Shown in pieces: positions 17,864-26,412 of a stretch of 64,000 nucleotides of DNA; the stretch's first letter is position 1; each line of letters starts with the position of its first letter. The stretch spans positions 10,842-74,841 of the forward strand of contig CAJTTU010000005.1 in assembly GCA_910579325.1 (NCBI GenBank). The letters run 5' to 3'. A program made the position numbers and the translations under genes. The DNA comes from an uncultured Lachnospiraceae bacterium (GTDB lineage Bacteria > Bacillota > Clostridia > Lachnospirales > Lachnospiraceae). The notes beneath the pieces are model-generated. The model was not told where the DNA came from, made no database searches, and was given only the letters and a program-made list of their open reading frames with translations.

Positions 17864-18895
17864 CTAATACATCGTCATAATCTCCCGTATCACCAGATAC
17901 CCCGCCGGCCCCAGCAGCATCCCCCAGACGCCGAACAGGCTGAGTCCCACATAGATGGCGATCAGCGTTTCCAGTCCGGTGATGCCAAGCTGGGTGCCCA
18001 TCAGGCGGGCCTCGGCGTATTCTCTGAAAAAGTAGCAGATGCCGTAGATTACCATCAGCCCCGCCGCCATCAGATACCTTTTCTGAAACAGGCAGACAAT
18101 GGCCCAGGGAATCAACACTGTCCCGGTTCCCAGAATCGGCAGCACGTCCACAAAGCCCAAAGCCACGCCTATGGCCACCGGATAGGGATTCCCTAAAATC
18201 CACAGTCCCAGTATGCAGACGCCGATCACCACCACCATAATCAGAAGCTGGCTTTTAAAGTACGCCCCGCCGGCCAGAGACAGCCGGCGGCACAGCGCCG
18301 TCACTTCCGTGCCGAAGGTGGAGGCCTGCTGCCTCTGTTTCAGCTCGTCCATCTCCGTAACCGACAACACGCAGGCAATGACCGACACCGTAAAAACGGC
18401 TCCGGCCTTCAGCACCCATTTCAGCGCCGGCACCGACGCGCCTGCCATCGCAGGCATCAGCTTTTCCTCGATCTGCATATGCACAAAGCTCCTGGCCTGC
18501 TCCGTGGCGCTGATCAGCACGCCTCTGGGCAGAGACAGCGCCTGCTCCGCCTGATTGCAGCAGGAAAACACGGCATTCTCCATGCCCCTTAACAGCCCGG
18601 GAAGCCTCTCTGATAAAATCCTGATCTGCCAGATCAGCCTGCCCCCCAGACTATATAACACAATGCCCGCCGCCACGGCCTCCACCGTCAGCAAAACGCC
18701 TGCGCTCACCGCCTCCGGTATGCGCAAATGCTTTTTCAGCCACCGGGTCGTCCGCCGCATCTTCACCGCCAGAAACCACCCGATACAAAAAGGCAGCGCC
18801 ACCGGCAGCGCAAACCGAAAGCCCAGATATACAAAAGCCGCCGCCAGAATAAAGATACCGCCTCTTACCAGTTTTTCCTTCTTGATTTCGCCCAT
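17864..18895 (-). CDS. AI-2E family permease, YtvI-like sporulation membrane protein
   Basis: 343 residues with about seven or eight helices in the AI-2E/PerM arrangement: two N-terminal helices, a soluble amphipathic section with coiled-coil character (about 95-150), and a C-terminal helix block with the GVALGFVDVLPILGTG signature near residue 243. Firmicutes members of this length are often annotated YtvI, linked to sporulation; others export small molecules or ions. The start at 18895 has GAGGGTGA at good spacing. That site lies in the 3' arm of a strong hairpin (18907-18936), so translation may be regulated. It lies downstream of the OmpR-type regulator and may be co-transcribed with it. 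Confidence 0.75.
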   Translation of the reverse strand: MGEIKKEKLVRGGIFILAAAFVYLGFRFALPVALPFCIGWFLAVKMRRTTRWLKKHLRIPEAVSAGVLLTVEAVAAGIVLYSLGGRLIWQIRILSERLPGLLRGMENAVFSCCNQAEQALSLPRGVLISATEQARSFVHMQIEEKLMPAMAGASVPALKWVLKAGAVFTVSVIACVLSVTEMDELKQRQQASTFGTEVTALCRRLSLAGGAYFKSQLLIMVVVIGVCILGLWILGNPYPVAIGVALGFVDVLPILGTGTVLIPWAIVCLFQKRYLMAAGLMVIYGICYFFREYAEARLMGTQLGITGLETLIAIYVGLSLFGVWGMLLGPAGYLVIREIMTMY

Positions 18896-18906
18896 AATAA
18901 AAGTCA

Positions 18907-18936
18907 CCCTCTGCTGTTTATGATAAACAGTGAGGG
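18907..18936 (-). promoter_or_regulatory. Hairpin sequestering the ribosome binding site of the YtvI-like gene
   Basis: Read leftward: CCCTC-A-CTGTTTAT-C-ATAAACAG-CA-GAGGG. Eight plus five base pairs close on a one-base centre, and the last GAGGG is part of the gene's only plausible Shine-Dalgarno sequence. Confidence 0.5.
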
Positions 18937-18973
18937 CAACATTATTCACATTGTCTTATCCAGTTTTTTCCTC

Positions 18974-19663
18974 TCATACCTTAAAACGGTACCCCACCCC
19001 CCAGATCGTCTCAATATACTGGGGCTTCGCCGTATTAAACTCAATCTTCTCCCGGATTTTTTTGATATGCACCGTAACCGTGGCGATATCCCCCACGGAT
19101 TCCATATCCCAGATCTTGTTGAACAGCTCCTCTTTCGTATAAACATGATTCGGATTCTGAGCCAGAAACGTCAGCAGGTCAAACTCCTTCGTCGTAAACT
19201 GCTTTTCCTCCCCGTTAATATAAACCCGGCGGGCCGTCTTGTCGATTTTCAGGCCCCGGATCTCGATAATCTCATTTTCCACCACCGTACTGCCGATCAG
19301 CCGCTCGTACCTGGCCAGATGTGCCTTCACCCTGGCCACCAGCTCGCTGGGACTGAAGGGCTTCGTAATATAATCGTCGGCGCCCAGCCCCAGCCCTCTG
19401 ATTTTATCAATATCGTCCTTCTTGGCGGACACCATCAGAATCGGCGTATTTTTATTTTTCCGAATCCGCTTGCAGATCTCAAAGCCGTCCATCTCCGGCA
19501 GCATCAGGTCCAGAATAAACAGGTCGAAATCCTCCTTCATGGCCCGCTCAAGCCCTCTGTTGCCCGACGTCTCGATCTCCACGTCAAAGCCGCTCAGCTC
19601 CAGATAGTCCTTCTCCAGCTCGGCAATCGCCTCTTCATCCTCGATAATCAGTAATTTACTCAT
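18974..19663 (-). CDS. OmpR/PhoB-family response regulator
   Basis: 229 residues. The receiver domain has the acidic pocket IEDEEA (7-10), the phospho-Asp in LFILDLMLPEMDG (about residue 54), MVSAK and the KPF lysine near residue 104. The winged-helix DNA-binding domain (about 130-227) contains the RRVYINGEEK hairpin and the recognition helix ending TVTVHIKKIREKI and IETIWGVGYRF. It activates or represses genes in response to the kinase encoded by the overlapping gene upstream (8-base overlap). The stimulus is unknown; neighbours (YtvI-like permease, sporulation-type proteins) do not define it. Confidence 0.93.
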   Translation of the reverse strand: MSKLLIIEDEEAIAELEKDYLELSGFDVEIETSGNRGLERAMKEDFDLFILDLMLPEMDGFEICKRIRKNKNTPILMVSAKKDDIDKIRGLGLGADDYITKPFSPSELVARVKAHLARYERLIGSTVVENEIIEIRGLKIDKTARRVYINGEEKQFTTKEFDLLTFLAQNPNHVYTKEELFNKIWDMESVGDIATVTVHIKKIREKIEFNTAKPQYIETIWGVGYRFKV

Positions 19664-21149
19664 AAATGACCTCCTGGTATTTTCTCAGTACAAAATGCAT
19701 GACCGTTCCCGTGGATTCCCTGCTGGTGGCCCAGATCCGGCCTCCGTGGTCCTCGATAATCTTCCTGACGATGGACAGGCCGATGCCGCTGCCTCCCTGG
19801 GAAGAATTTCTGGAAGAATCCGTTCTGTAAAACCTGTCGAATATATAGGGCAGATCCTTCTGGGATATGCCTTTGCCGTTATCCTCGATCTCCACCTGGA
19901 TAAAATCGCCTCTGTCTTTAATTCTGATATTGATGATTCCCCGGCGCTTGTCCAGATATTTGACGGAATTGCTGATAATGTTATTGATCACCCGCTTCAT
20001 CTGCTCCGCGTCGGCAATCACCAGCGTATCCTCCTCGCAATAATTAAAGTATCCCAGCTCAATATTTTTCGCCTCCAGCTCGATGCCCACCTCGTCGATA
20101 CAGTCCTTGAAATAACTGGCCACATTGATCTTGGTAAACACATAGGGCACCCGGTTGGTATCGATCTTGCTGTAAAAGGTCAGCTCGTCGATCAGCTTGT
20201 CCATGTCGTTGGCCTTATTATAGATAGTGCGGATATATTTGTCCAGCTTTTCCGGGGAGGAGGCCACGCCGTCCATAATGCCCTCCACATACCCTTTGAT
20301 GGCCGTGATCGGCGTCTTTAAATCATGGGAAATATTGCTGAGCAGTTCCTTCGTCTCATTGTCATACTGAATCTTTTCCTCGGCGGATTCTTTCAGTCTG
20401 AGCCGCATCTCCTCAAAATCCATGCAGAGCTGGCCGATCTCATCCCTGGTATCCTGCACCTCCAGCTCAAAGTCCATGTTTCCTTCCTTGATCTCTCTGG
20501 TGGCCTTCTGCAATAGCCCCAGCGGCTGGATAATCGAATGGTAAATCCAAGTGGTCAGTACCACCGCCGTAAGCAGCAGAATCACCGCCACCGCGATCAG
20601 CATCTCCGACGCCATGGCTTTCACCTCCGGCAGCCTCATACTCATGGAAGTTATGATAAAGATACTGCCCTCCGAGCCGTCGGAAAATTTCAGGTCATGC
20701 TGCTTTAGCAGACACTTGGTATCCTGGCCCGTATAGATGCCGCCGTCACTGAAACGGGTGGACTCATTATAGTCCGGCAGCTGGCCCAGCAGCTTTAGCG
20801 GAATCGATTCGATCCCACAGTAGATAATCTCCCCGTTCTGCCGCACAGCCAGATAGGAATGCCGCTCCCGAAGCTTTTCGTTCCATTCCTCCAGATATTT
20901 GCTGTCCGTAAACTGATCGGGAGCTTCCGCAGCCGCCTTCTCGATCTCCTTCTGGACGGACTCTGTCATGGAATCGAAAAACTGGATGGAAGTGCCATAA
21001 AACAGTTCCTGCAAATCTTCCACGCCGTAGATCTGCTCCACCGTCCTCAGCTGATAGCTGTTCACCCCGGCCAGAAACAGGCTGAACAGCAGTACCGGAA
21101 CCAGTATAATAATGAAAAAAGCCGTCAACAGCCTGTTTTTCAGCTTCAT
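19656..21149 (-). CDS. Sensor histidine kinase with HAMP domain
   Basis: 497 residues. Two membrane helices (about 7-28 and 176-197) frame an extracytoplasmic sensor region; a HAMP linker follows (about 198-250). The H box is SNISHDLKTPITAIKGY (His near 275). The ATPase domain has N box NNIISNSVKYL (near 390), the DNGKGI G1 box, and GGSGIGLSIVRKI. It phosphorylates the OmpR-type regulator that it overlaps by 8 bases. The promoter must lie in the 265-base gap to 21414, where leftward GGTATAAT near 21278 could be a -10 element but no clear -35 was found. Confidence 0.93.
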   Translation of the reverse strand: MKLKNRLLTAFFIIILVPVLLFSLFLAGVNSYQLRTVEQIYGVEDLQELFYGTSIQFFDSMTESVQKEIEKAAAEAPDQFTDSKYLEEWNEKLRERHSYLAVRQNGEIIYCGIESIPLKLLGQLPDYNESTRFSDGGIYTGQDTKCLLKQHDLKFSDGSEGSIFIITSMSMRLPEVKAMASEMLIAVAVILLLTAVVLTTWIYHSIIQPLGLLQKATREIKEGNMDFELEVQDTRDEIGQLCMDFEEMRLRLKESAEEKIQYDNETKELLSNISHDLKTPITAIKGYVEGIMDGVASSPEKLDKYIRTIYNKANDMDKLIDELTFYSKIDTNRVPYVFTKINVASYFKDCIDEVGIELEAKNIELGYFNYCEEDTLVIADAEQMKRVINNIISNSVKYLDKRRGIINIRIKDRGDFIQVEIEDNGKGISQKDLPYIFDRFYRTDSSRNSSQGGSGIGLSIVRKIIEDHGGRIWATSRESTGTVMHFVLRKYQEVIYE

Positions 21150-21356
21150 GTTCCAATATTCCTTTCGGATCGCCTGTCAGAAGCGTCTTAATCTTCCATA
21201 CCCCTGGGCATCTATATTTTATGCCATCTCCATTCAGTCCGATCCTGCTTTATCAAAAGTCTTTTATCATTATATTATACCATGTCTTGGAAGAAATAAG
21301 TAGAAACAGACGATAAATATTATAAATTTTTCGTAAAGGATTATACCTAGTGAAAA

Positions 21357-21412
21357 AAGCGGAGAATGCCGTACCTCTGATGCATGATACGAATGCTCCG
21401 CCTTCTGTCAAC
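21357..21412 (-). terminator. Terminator after the DUF5711 gene
   Basis: Read leftward: GCGGAG, imperfectly extended, pairs with CTCCGC, followed by TTTTTTCAC. It starts just beyond the DUF5711-like stop codon at 21415. Confidence 0.6.
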
Positions 21413-21414
21413 CG

Positions 21415-22701
21415 TTATTTTAATTCAAGCTCGCTCAGCACCTGTCCGCCTATCTGGAACAGACGGCTTCTGCTGATCGGAATACACTTTGAAATCGTCC
21501 CCTCCAGACTGCCCTGATAAATCTGAGTGCCTCCCATATCATAGATCAGACAATTGGTATCATTGTAAATCAGCAGGTAATCGCCGGAAAACTCCGCATG
21601 GCTGTAAGCCATGGCCACCGGTTTCACAAACAGCTCCTGCCCCGCCCCATTGTATACATACAGCTGCCTTGTGCTGTCGGAGCTGTCTCCTTCCACCACC
21701 ACACCCGCATGGGAATCACTGTGGAAGACGCTTAAAATATTCCTTCCGTCATAAGTAACACTCTGGGCCAGCTCCGGAGAAAGAGCATTTTTCAGAGAAT
21801 AAAAATCCACCCGGTCATCGGCAAAAGCGCAGGCATGCTCATTCCCCAGAAAAGTGACTTCTCCCACCATGGCATTCTGGTATTCCATGAAAATGCCGAC
21901 CACCCGGTCCTGACGGTTTTTTCCCACCTCAAAATTGTAAAAAACCACTTTGTTCATCATAGAGCCGGCATCCATGTAAATATAAGCCACGGCCAGCTGC
22001 TGGCCGTCAGGGGAAATACCGATATCCATGGGATAGCCATACTCGTCGATCAGTGTTTTCAGCTTGACATCCAGCTCCGTCCCGTTCTTGTCATAAAATA
22101 CGATCTGATTCGACCGGGTATTTTCCAGAATCGCTACTGCCACGCCCTGGGAAGCCACCTGCACCCGGGTGATCGGCCAGTTGGTAGTCACATTTCCCAC
22201 ACAGCCGGAAGCGTCGCATATGTACATGGTGTATCCCTGCTGATCGGCAAATACCGCATAGCCGCCGCAGATATCCACAATAGGCTTTTTCATCTCATAG
22301 GACTGGTTCCAGACCACCTCTCCCGTCCTGTCATAACAGACCGCCCCGTCCCGTCCATATCTCAGAAAATAATCCCCAAACCCGATATAATCCGCCATGC
22401 CGCCGCCCTCTAAAGGTTTTTGCCACAGCACGGTATATCCGCTGAATGTCTTGCTGCCCTGATAGAGCCAGAGCACCAGACCGCATGCTGCCAGGATGAC
22501 AGCCAGCAGCAACAGGCCGACAATTTTTTTTCGATGATGCTGAAACAGGCTCTGATCAAGCTCTGCGGTGTCTGCGTCCGGAAATAACGTCAGCCCGGAT
22601 ACCCCTTCAAATTCCGCATCCTCACCGGAAGCGCCCCGAATCATCCTTCTTCTTAAAACAGATTTTCTTTTCTCACGTAAGTAATCATTTGTATCAGCCA
22701 T
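21415..22701 (-). CDS. DUF5711-like membrane-anchored beta-propeller protein
   Basis: About 428 residues. An N-terminal basic cytoplasmic segment (REKRKSVLRRRM) precedes one membrane helix (about 65-87); the rest is extracytoplasmic and rich in short beta strands with repeated W/Y-D-G turns, which fits a beta-propeller. I associate this architecture with DUF5711, found in Lachnospiraceae and of unknown function. The ATG at 22701 has GAAGGA upstream at 8 bases; the longer frame would begin at a TTG with no binding site. It follows the LysM gene by about 100 bases and may share its transcript. The role is not known. Confidence 0.75.
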   Translation of the reverse strand: MADTNDYLREKRKSVLRRRMIRGASGEDAEFEGVSGLTLFPDADTAELDQSLFQHHRKKIVGLLLLAVILAACGLVLWLYQGSKTFSGYTVLWQKPLEGGGMADYIGFGDYFLRYGRDGAVCYDRTGEVVWNQSYEMKKPIVDICGGYAVFADQQGYTMYICDASGCVGNVTTNWPITRVQVASQGVAVAILENTRSNQIVFYDKNGTELDVKLKTLIDEYGYPMDIGISPDGQQLAVAYIYMDAGSMMNKVVFYNFEVGKNRQDRVVGIFMEYQNAMVGEVTFLGNEHACAFADDRVDFYSLKNALSPELAQSVTYDGRNILSVFHSDSHAGVVVEGDSSDSTRQLYVYNGAGQELFVKPVAMAYSHAEFSGDYLLIYNDTNCLIYDMGGTQIYQGSLEGTISKCIPISRSRLFQIGGQVLSELELK

Positions 22702-22808
22702 GAATCGTTTCCTTCTGCATCTGCGGGTCTTTTTTATATCAAACAATACTGTTTCAGTCCATACCGGTATCTAGTATATATTATTTTGACGAATAATGCT
22801 ACCTGGTT

Positions 22809-23990
22809 TTACGGCAAAACCAAAACTTGTCCCGCAAACAGATAATCAGGATTGCTGATTTCATTTTTTTCGCAGATTTCATGGATCATATCTTCATTTC
22901 CGTAAATGCTGATGCTGATTTTTTGCAGCGTGTCGCCCTTTTTCACCTGATAGGTCTCCGGCACCGGAGCCTGCGCCGGGGTCTCGGGAGGGCTTGTCTC
23001 TTCCGGCTGCGTTTCCTCCGGAAAAGTCTCGTTTTCCGTATCTGCGGCTGTGCTTTGATCAGCCTGTCCGGCAGACTCGTCGTTTCCGCCCTGCTCCGGC
23101 TGACCGACCGGCTCTGACTGCCCGTTTTCCCCCGGCTGACCGGCCGCCAGACCCACGGTTTCCGGCTCCTGAGTAGGGGTCAGATTCGCCGGATGCTCGC
23201 GGACAATCACGGACGCCGGCGACGGGCTGGTTTCATTGTCGGAAGCGATATGCGTATCCGGCTGCCCCTTTACCGGCGCGGAGGTCTGCATATCCTGCCT
23301 TCCATAAAACGCCATAACCCCCATCAAAAACACACAGACCAGCGATGCGGCATGAACAAAGCCATAACTTTTCTTTGTCCCCGGCCTGGAACTCACCGGT
23401 TTTTTCTCCTGCATGATCTTCCGGTAATTATCGATCAGTTCTTCTTTCGGTTCTTCCGGTTCCGACCTGAAATGAGGGGAAGAAAGGATCATATATTCCT
23501 GCATTTCCTCATTCCGCTCATAATAAATATGGTAACCTTTCAGTCGCTCCAGTCCTCTGATCGGGCAGACGTAAAAATCCGCCTCCTGCTCCTTCTGCCA
23601 GAACAGTACCTGATATTCTTTCTGAAAATACCGTCGGAACATCAGCTCTGCCTTTTCCTCCGACGTCTCCTGTCCGTCGCTGTCGCATAAAAACCAGCCC
23701 CACACCTGGGTTCCGGGAAATCGCTGGCTGATGGTCTCCTCTATCCGGGCCTGTCCGCTCTCGCCGGACAACTCTTCCTCGGTAACCTCCATCGCGCCGC
23801 TTAAAAACAGATAAACGGAATGGTCCGCCCGCTCCTTTTTTCCAAGCAATATGCCGTACTTTCCCTCGGCGCTTCCCTGAGCCTTCAAACGATGGATATA
23901 CGTCACCACATAGTCTTCCACATAAACCTTAATCCAGTCCTCTATCCCGCCGATCTGACGGATATTTTTCGGTATTTTCTGAACCTCCAT
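22809..23990 (-). CDS. LysM protein with degenerate MPN/JAB-like N-terminal domain
   Basis: About 393 residues in three parts. Residues about 20-170 resemble an MPN (JAB) fold: an initial YGILLGK strand and a later WGWFLCDSDG segment where active members have GWYHSHP, so the zinc-binding histidines are absent. A membrane helix (about 207-225) follows, then a Pro/Glu/Gln/Ser-rich linker of about 110 residues and a C-terminal LysM domain (about 345-393, YQVKKGDTLQKIS). LysM binds peptidoglycan, so the protein probably spans membrane and wall. The ATG at 23990 follows GGAGG at good spacing. It sits between yyaC and the DUF5711-like gene, suggesting an envelope role in sporulation, by inference. 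Confidence 0.72.
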   Translation of the reverse strand: MEVQKIPKNIRQIGGIEDWIKVYVEDYVVTYIHRLKAQGSAEGKYGILLGKKERADHSVYLFLSGAMEVTEEELSGESGQARIEETISQRFPGTQVWGWFLCDSDGQETSEEKAELMFRRYFQKEYQVLFWQKEQEADFYVCPIRGLERLKGYHIYYERNEEMQEYMILSSPHFRSEPEEPKEELIDNYRKIMQEKKPVSSRPGTKKSYGFVHAASLVCVFLMGVMAFYGRQDMQTSAPVKGQPDTHIASDNETSPSPASVIVREHPANLTPTQEPETVGLAAGQPGENGQSEPVGQPEQGGNDESAGQADQSTAADTENETFPEETQPEETSPPETPAQAPVPETYQVKKGDTLQKISISIYGNEDMIHEICEKNEISNPDYLFAGQVLVLP

Positions 23991-24022
23991 TCTGACTATC
24001 CTCCATCCTGTCCGTGCCATTC

Positions 24023-24154
24023 ACATCATTCACCGCTCGGCGAACATGCAAGCATGCTCTCCTCGCTAACGTTCATCTTTCATGAATCTGCGATTCATGA
24101 ACATCATTCACCGCTCGGCGAACATGCAAGCATGCTCTCCTCGCTAACGTTCAT
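24023..24154 (-). repeat. 78-bp tandem repeat, 1.7 units, in the yyaC-LysM gap
   Basis: Bases 24023-24076 and 24101-24154 are an exact 54-base direct repeat. The 24 bases between hold a GAATC...GATTC palindrome. Read leftward each copy holds a tiny open frame with MKDER. It fills most of the 168-base gap between yyaC and the LysM gene. Confidence 0.85.
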
Positions 24155-24158
24155 GATA

Positions 24159-24809
24159 TTATACGACAGGACGGATGCGTAAGCTGTCATTTTCTGTCTG
24201 CGACGGCAAAAAAGTTTTTGACAGAAACCCCACTGTTTCGATTCCCCGGCAGATACAGTCGGCCAGCTCCATCACCACGGACAGACGGGTATTCTGCAGA
24301 ATCAGCGGCTCAAACCGCCCCTGGCTCCCCACAATGCCGGTGATGGAAATATGACCGACTGCGGTCAGATCCTTACTGACGCCAAGCCCCGGCTTCATCG
24401 CGCCTTTAGACAGCGTGATACAGCCCACATGCTCTCTGGAACCTATGGATGCGTCAATGGCCACCACCACGGCATCCTTGTATTCCCGCTCGATCAGATC
24501 AATCATCTCCTCCAGGTTAACCGCATGGACCGGCTGGCGGAGGGTTCCCAGTACGTCCGGACTGTTCAGCTCTCTGTATCGTCCGAAGGGATATCTTCGC
24601 TCCGTGCAGGTCAGCATATGACCGATCAAAGGTCCCAGACTGTCCCCCGTGGAACGGTCGCTGCCAATACACAGATATAAAACCCTGTTCTTTCGTTTTT
24701 CCTCCCGGATCTCCGAAACCAGCCGGGCCAGCTGACTGCCAAAGGCTTCCGGGGAAAAGGCTTCGTCGGCCCGATAATACATAATCGCATTCTGTTTCAA
24801 AGAACTCAC
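24159..24809 (-). CDS. yyaC: Spore protease YyaC
   Basis: 216 residues. The family core is clear: LYLCIGSDRSTGDSLGPL near residue 45, LGTLRQPVHAVNL near 88, VVAIDASIG near 115, and the SITGIVG motif near residue 155. YyaC resembles the germination protease fold and is a sporulation-linked protein of Firmicutes. The reading starts at a GTG (24809); a TTG nine bases downstream, behind AGGTGAG, is an equally plausible start. The gene follows the DUF6128-like gene after a 63-base gap holding a stable hairpin, and precedes the LysM gene, making a group of likely sporulation genes. Confidence 0.88.
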   Translation of the reverse strand: MSSLKQNAIMYYRADEAFSPEAFGSQLARLVSEIREEKRKNRVLYLCIGSDRSTGDSLGPLIGHMLTCTERRYPFGRYRELNSPDVLGTLRQPVHAVNLEEMIDLIEREYKDAVVVAIDASIGSREHVGCITLSKGAMKPGLGVSKDLTAVGHISITGIVGSQGRFEPLILQNTRLSVVMELADCICRGIETVGFLSKTFLPSQTENDSLRIRPVV

Positions 24810-24822
24810 CTGTCTCTTTCCG

Positions 24823-24856
24823 GTATCACAGGAAACAAAAGGGTTCCCTGTGATAC
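24823..24856 (-). terminator. Hairpin between the DUF6128-like gene and yyaC
   Basis: Perfect 10-bp stem GTATCACAGG/CCTGTGATAC, with part of the loop (GAAAC/GGTTC) also able to pair. No long T tract follows, so it may be an attenuator or mRNA processing site. Confidence 0.5.
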
Positions 24857-24872
24857 AACTCTCATTCTGCCA

Positions 24873-26252
24873 TTAATTATTCCCCAAATTAACAGGCGTA
24901 TACCAGTAACCCCTTTTTCCTCCGGGCAGATAATTGGTAAAGCCGAACATGGAGGCCATCACCCTCTCCCTTTCGCTGCAGGTACCGGGCACGCCCAGGT
25001 AATACTGGCAGGGCGACGTCCCCTTGTAACAGGCCAGAATCAGGTGATGGTGGCGGTAATAACCATGCAGCAAAAAACTGTTATTTCCATACACCCAGGT
25101 TTCCCGGGGGAGTCTTCCGATATCCCGGGGCATAATCTTCAGAATCTCCCAGTCGCTGCCCATGCCGTTTATCATCAGCTTCGGGTAAAAGGAAGCCAGC
25201 TTCTCCCACAGACTTTTCGGCGGTTCCTGATACATGTCGCTCCAGATACACTGCTCCGGACAGGGACACCCTGGCTGCTGCTCCGGTTCCCGCTGTTCCG
25301 GTATCCGCTGCTCCGGTTCCCGCTGTTCCGGCATCCGCCGCTCCGGTTCCTGCGGTTCCGGCATCCGCCGCTCCGGCTCCTGCCGTTCTGGCTCCTGCTG
25401 TTCCGGCATCCGCTGCTCCGGTTCCTGCGGTTCCGGCATTCGCTGCTCCGGTTCCTGCGGTTCCGGCATCCGCTGCTCCGGTTCCCGCTCTGCGCTTTCA
25501 CAGTGTTCCGGCAAAACGGCTCTGTCGGCCATCATCCGTTCTACTTCTTTTTCTTCTAAAAGCTCCCGCAGCGTATCCCACTCCGCTCCGATATCATACG
25601 CACTTCCGGCGCCCTCCGCCTGTAACTGTTCCTCTTCCTCAGATCGCAGCTCTCCTTTTGTCAGTTGTATTTTTTTTTCTGACTGCAAATCTTCTTCTGA
25701 CTGTAATTCTTCTTCCGGCCCCGCTTTTTCCTCCTGCTTCCGTCTTTGTTCTGCCTCTGTCATCCTCTGCCCAGGATCTTCCGGCATATCCACCTGGGCC
25801 GCATGGAGCATTTCTCTCGATGACTCTCCGGGCCTGAACAGCGGAAGATCATCCCAGACCGTAGCGCAGACCAGACCCTTCCCGCCGTCTTCCATGTCCG
25901 GAAGCTGTCCCTGGTCCTCTTTGCTCCGACTTCCATACGCCAGCAGCCCGGCCACATGATTCAAATCGGCCGCCTCCCCCAGTAAACGGGCAAGAGGCAT
26001 CTGAGCGCCCCATTCCCCCTGACCGTTCCCGGCATTCATCCGGCCCAGACGCCACAGCCGTAATTTACAGCCCTCCCGCATAAAACCATAAACGTCCCAC
26101 TGAGGAGCCTGGTTCAGAAATCCGCCTTTCACAGACAGCTGCAGCCTGCACTGATTATTTCTGATCTCAACTTTTACAAATCCGGAGTTTTTTTCTTTGA
26201 TCTTATGTTGATAAAAATACAGATAAGAAAACAAACGTTTATAATCAGACAT
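24873..26252 (-). CDS. DUF6128-like protein with long Pro-Glu-Gln repeat, likely sporulation-related
   Basis: About 459 residues. The N-terminal domain (about 1-135) and the C-terminal domain (about 350-459, with WVYGNNSFLLHGYYR) fit what I recall as DUF6128 of Lachnospiraceae. Between them lies a disordered, acidic region with about a dozen repeats of the type EPEQRMPEPQ (coded at about 25270-25490). The start at 26252 has AGGAGAG at 8 bases; a longer frame would begin inside the -10 element of a sigma-E-like promoter at 26275-26304. That promoter, and yyaC downstream, suggest expression in the mother cell during sporulation. Molecular function unknown. Confidence 0.72.
   Translation of the reverse strand: MSDYKRLFSYLYFYQHKIKEKNSGFVKVEIRNNQCRLQLSVKGGFLNQAPQWDVYGFMREGCKLRLWRLGRMNAGNGQGEWGAQMPLARLLGEAADLNHVAGLLAYGSRSKEDQGQLPDMEDGGKGLVCATVWDDLPLFRPGESSREMLHAAQVDMPEDPGQRMTEAEQRRKQEEKAGPEEELQSEEDLQSEKKIQLTKGELRSEEEEQLQAEGAGSAYDIGAEWDTLRELLEEKEVERMMADRAVLPEHCESAEREPEQRMPEPQEPEQRMPEPQEPEQRMPEQQEPERQEPERRMPEPQEPERRMPEQREPEQRIPEQREPEQQPGCPCPEQCIWSDMYQEPPKSLWEKLASFYPKLMINGMGSDWEILKIMPRDIGRLPRETWVYGNNSFLLHGYYRHHHLILACYKGTSPCQYYLGVPGTCSERERVMASMFGFTNYLPGGKRGYWYTPVNLGNN
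25265..25495 (-). repeat. Degenerate in-frame coding repeat (PEQRMPE type)
   Basis: Units of 15 to 30 bases built on CTGCTCCGGTTCC / GGCATCCGC are repeated about a dozen times and encode Pro-Glu-Gln/Arg-Met blocks. Such tracts change in length by slippage or recombination. Confidence 0.85.
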
Positions 26253-26274
26253 ATTCTCATCTCTCCTCTCTCCT

Positions 26275-26304
26275 ATCATATGAGAGGAACGGTGAAAATA
26301 TTAC
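26275..26304 (-). promoter_or_regulatory. Sigma-E-like promoter of the DUF6128-like gene
   Basis: Read leftward: GTAATATT (-35), 14 bases, CATATGAT (-10). This matches the known sigma-E pattern of Bacillus (GTCATATT, 12-14 bases, CATACAAT) well. It lies 22 bases before the chosen ATG. Confidence 0.5.
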
Positions 26305-26308
26305 GAAG

Positions 26309-26347
26309 GAACCGGTAAATCGCGGCGACGACGCGCTTTGCCGGTTC
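26309..26347 (-). terminator. Hairpin after purB
   Basis: GAACCGG/CCGGTTC stem, extended by AAA/TTT and by GCGC/GCGC-type pairing inside. It lies about 65 bases beyond the purB stop and directly upstream of the sigma-E-like promoter; no clear T tract. Confidence 0.45.
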
Positions 26348-26412
26348 CCATAGAAAGTGAACTTCTTTTTATGTGATAAAATGTCTTTTTCTACACGATT
26401 AAAAAATGACGC

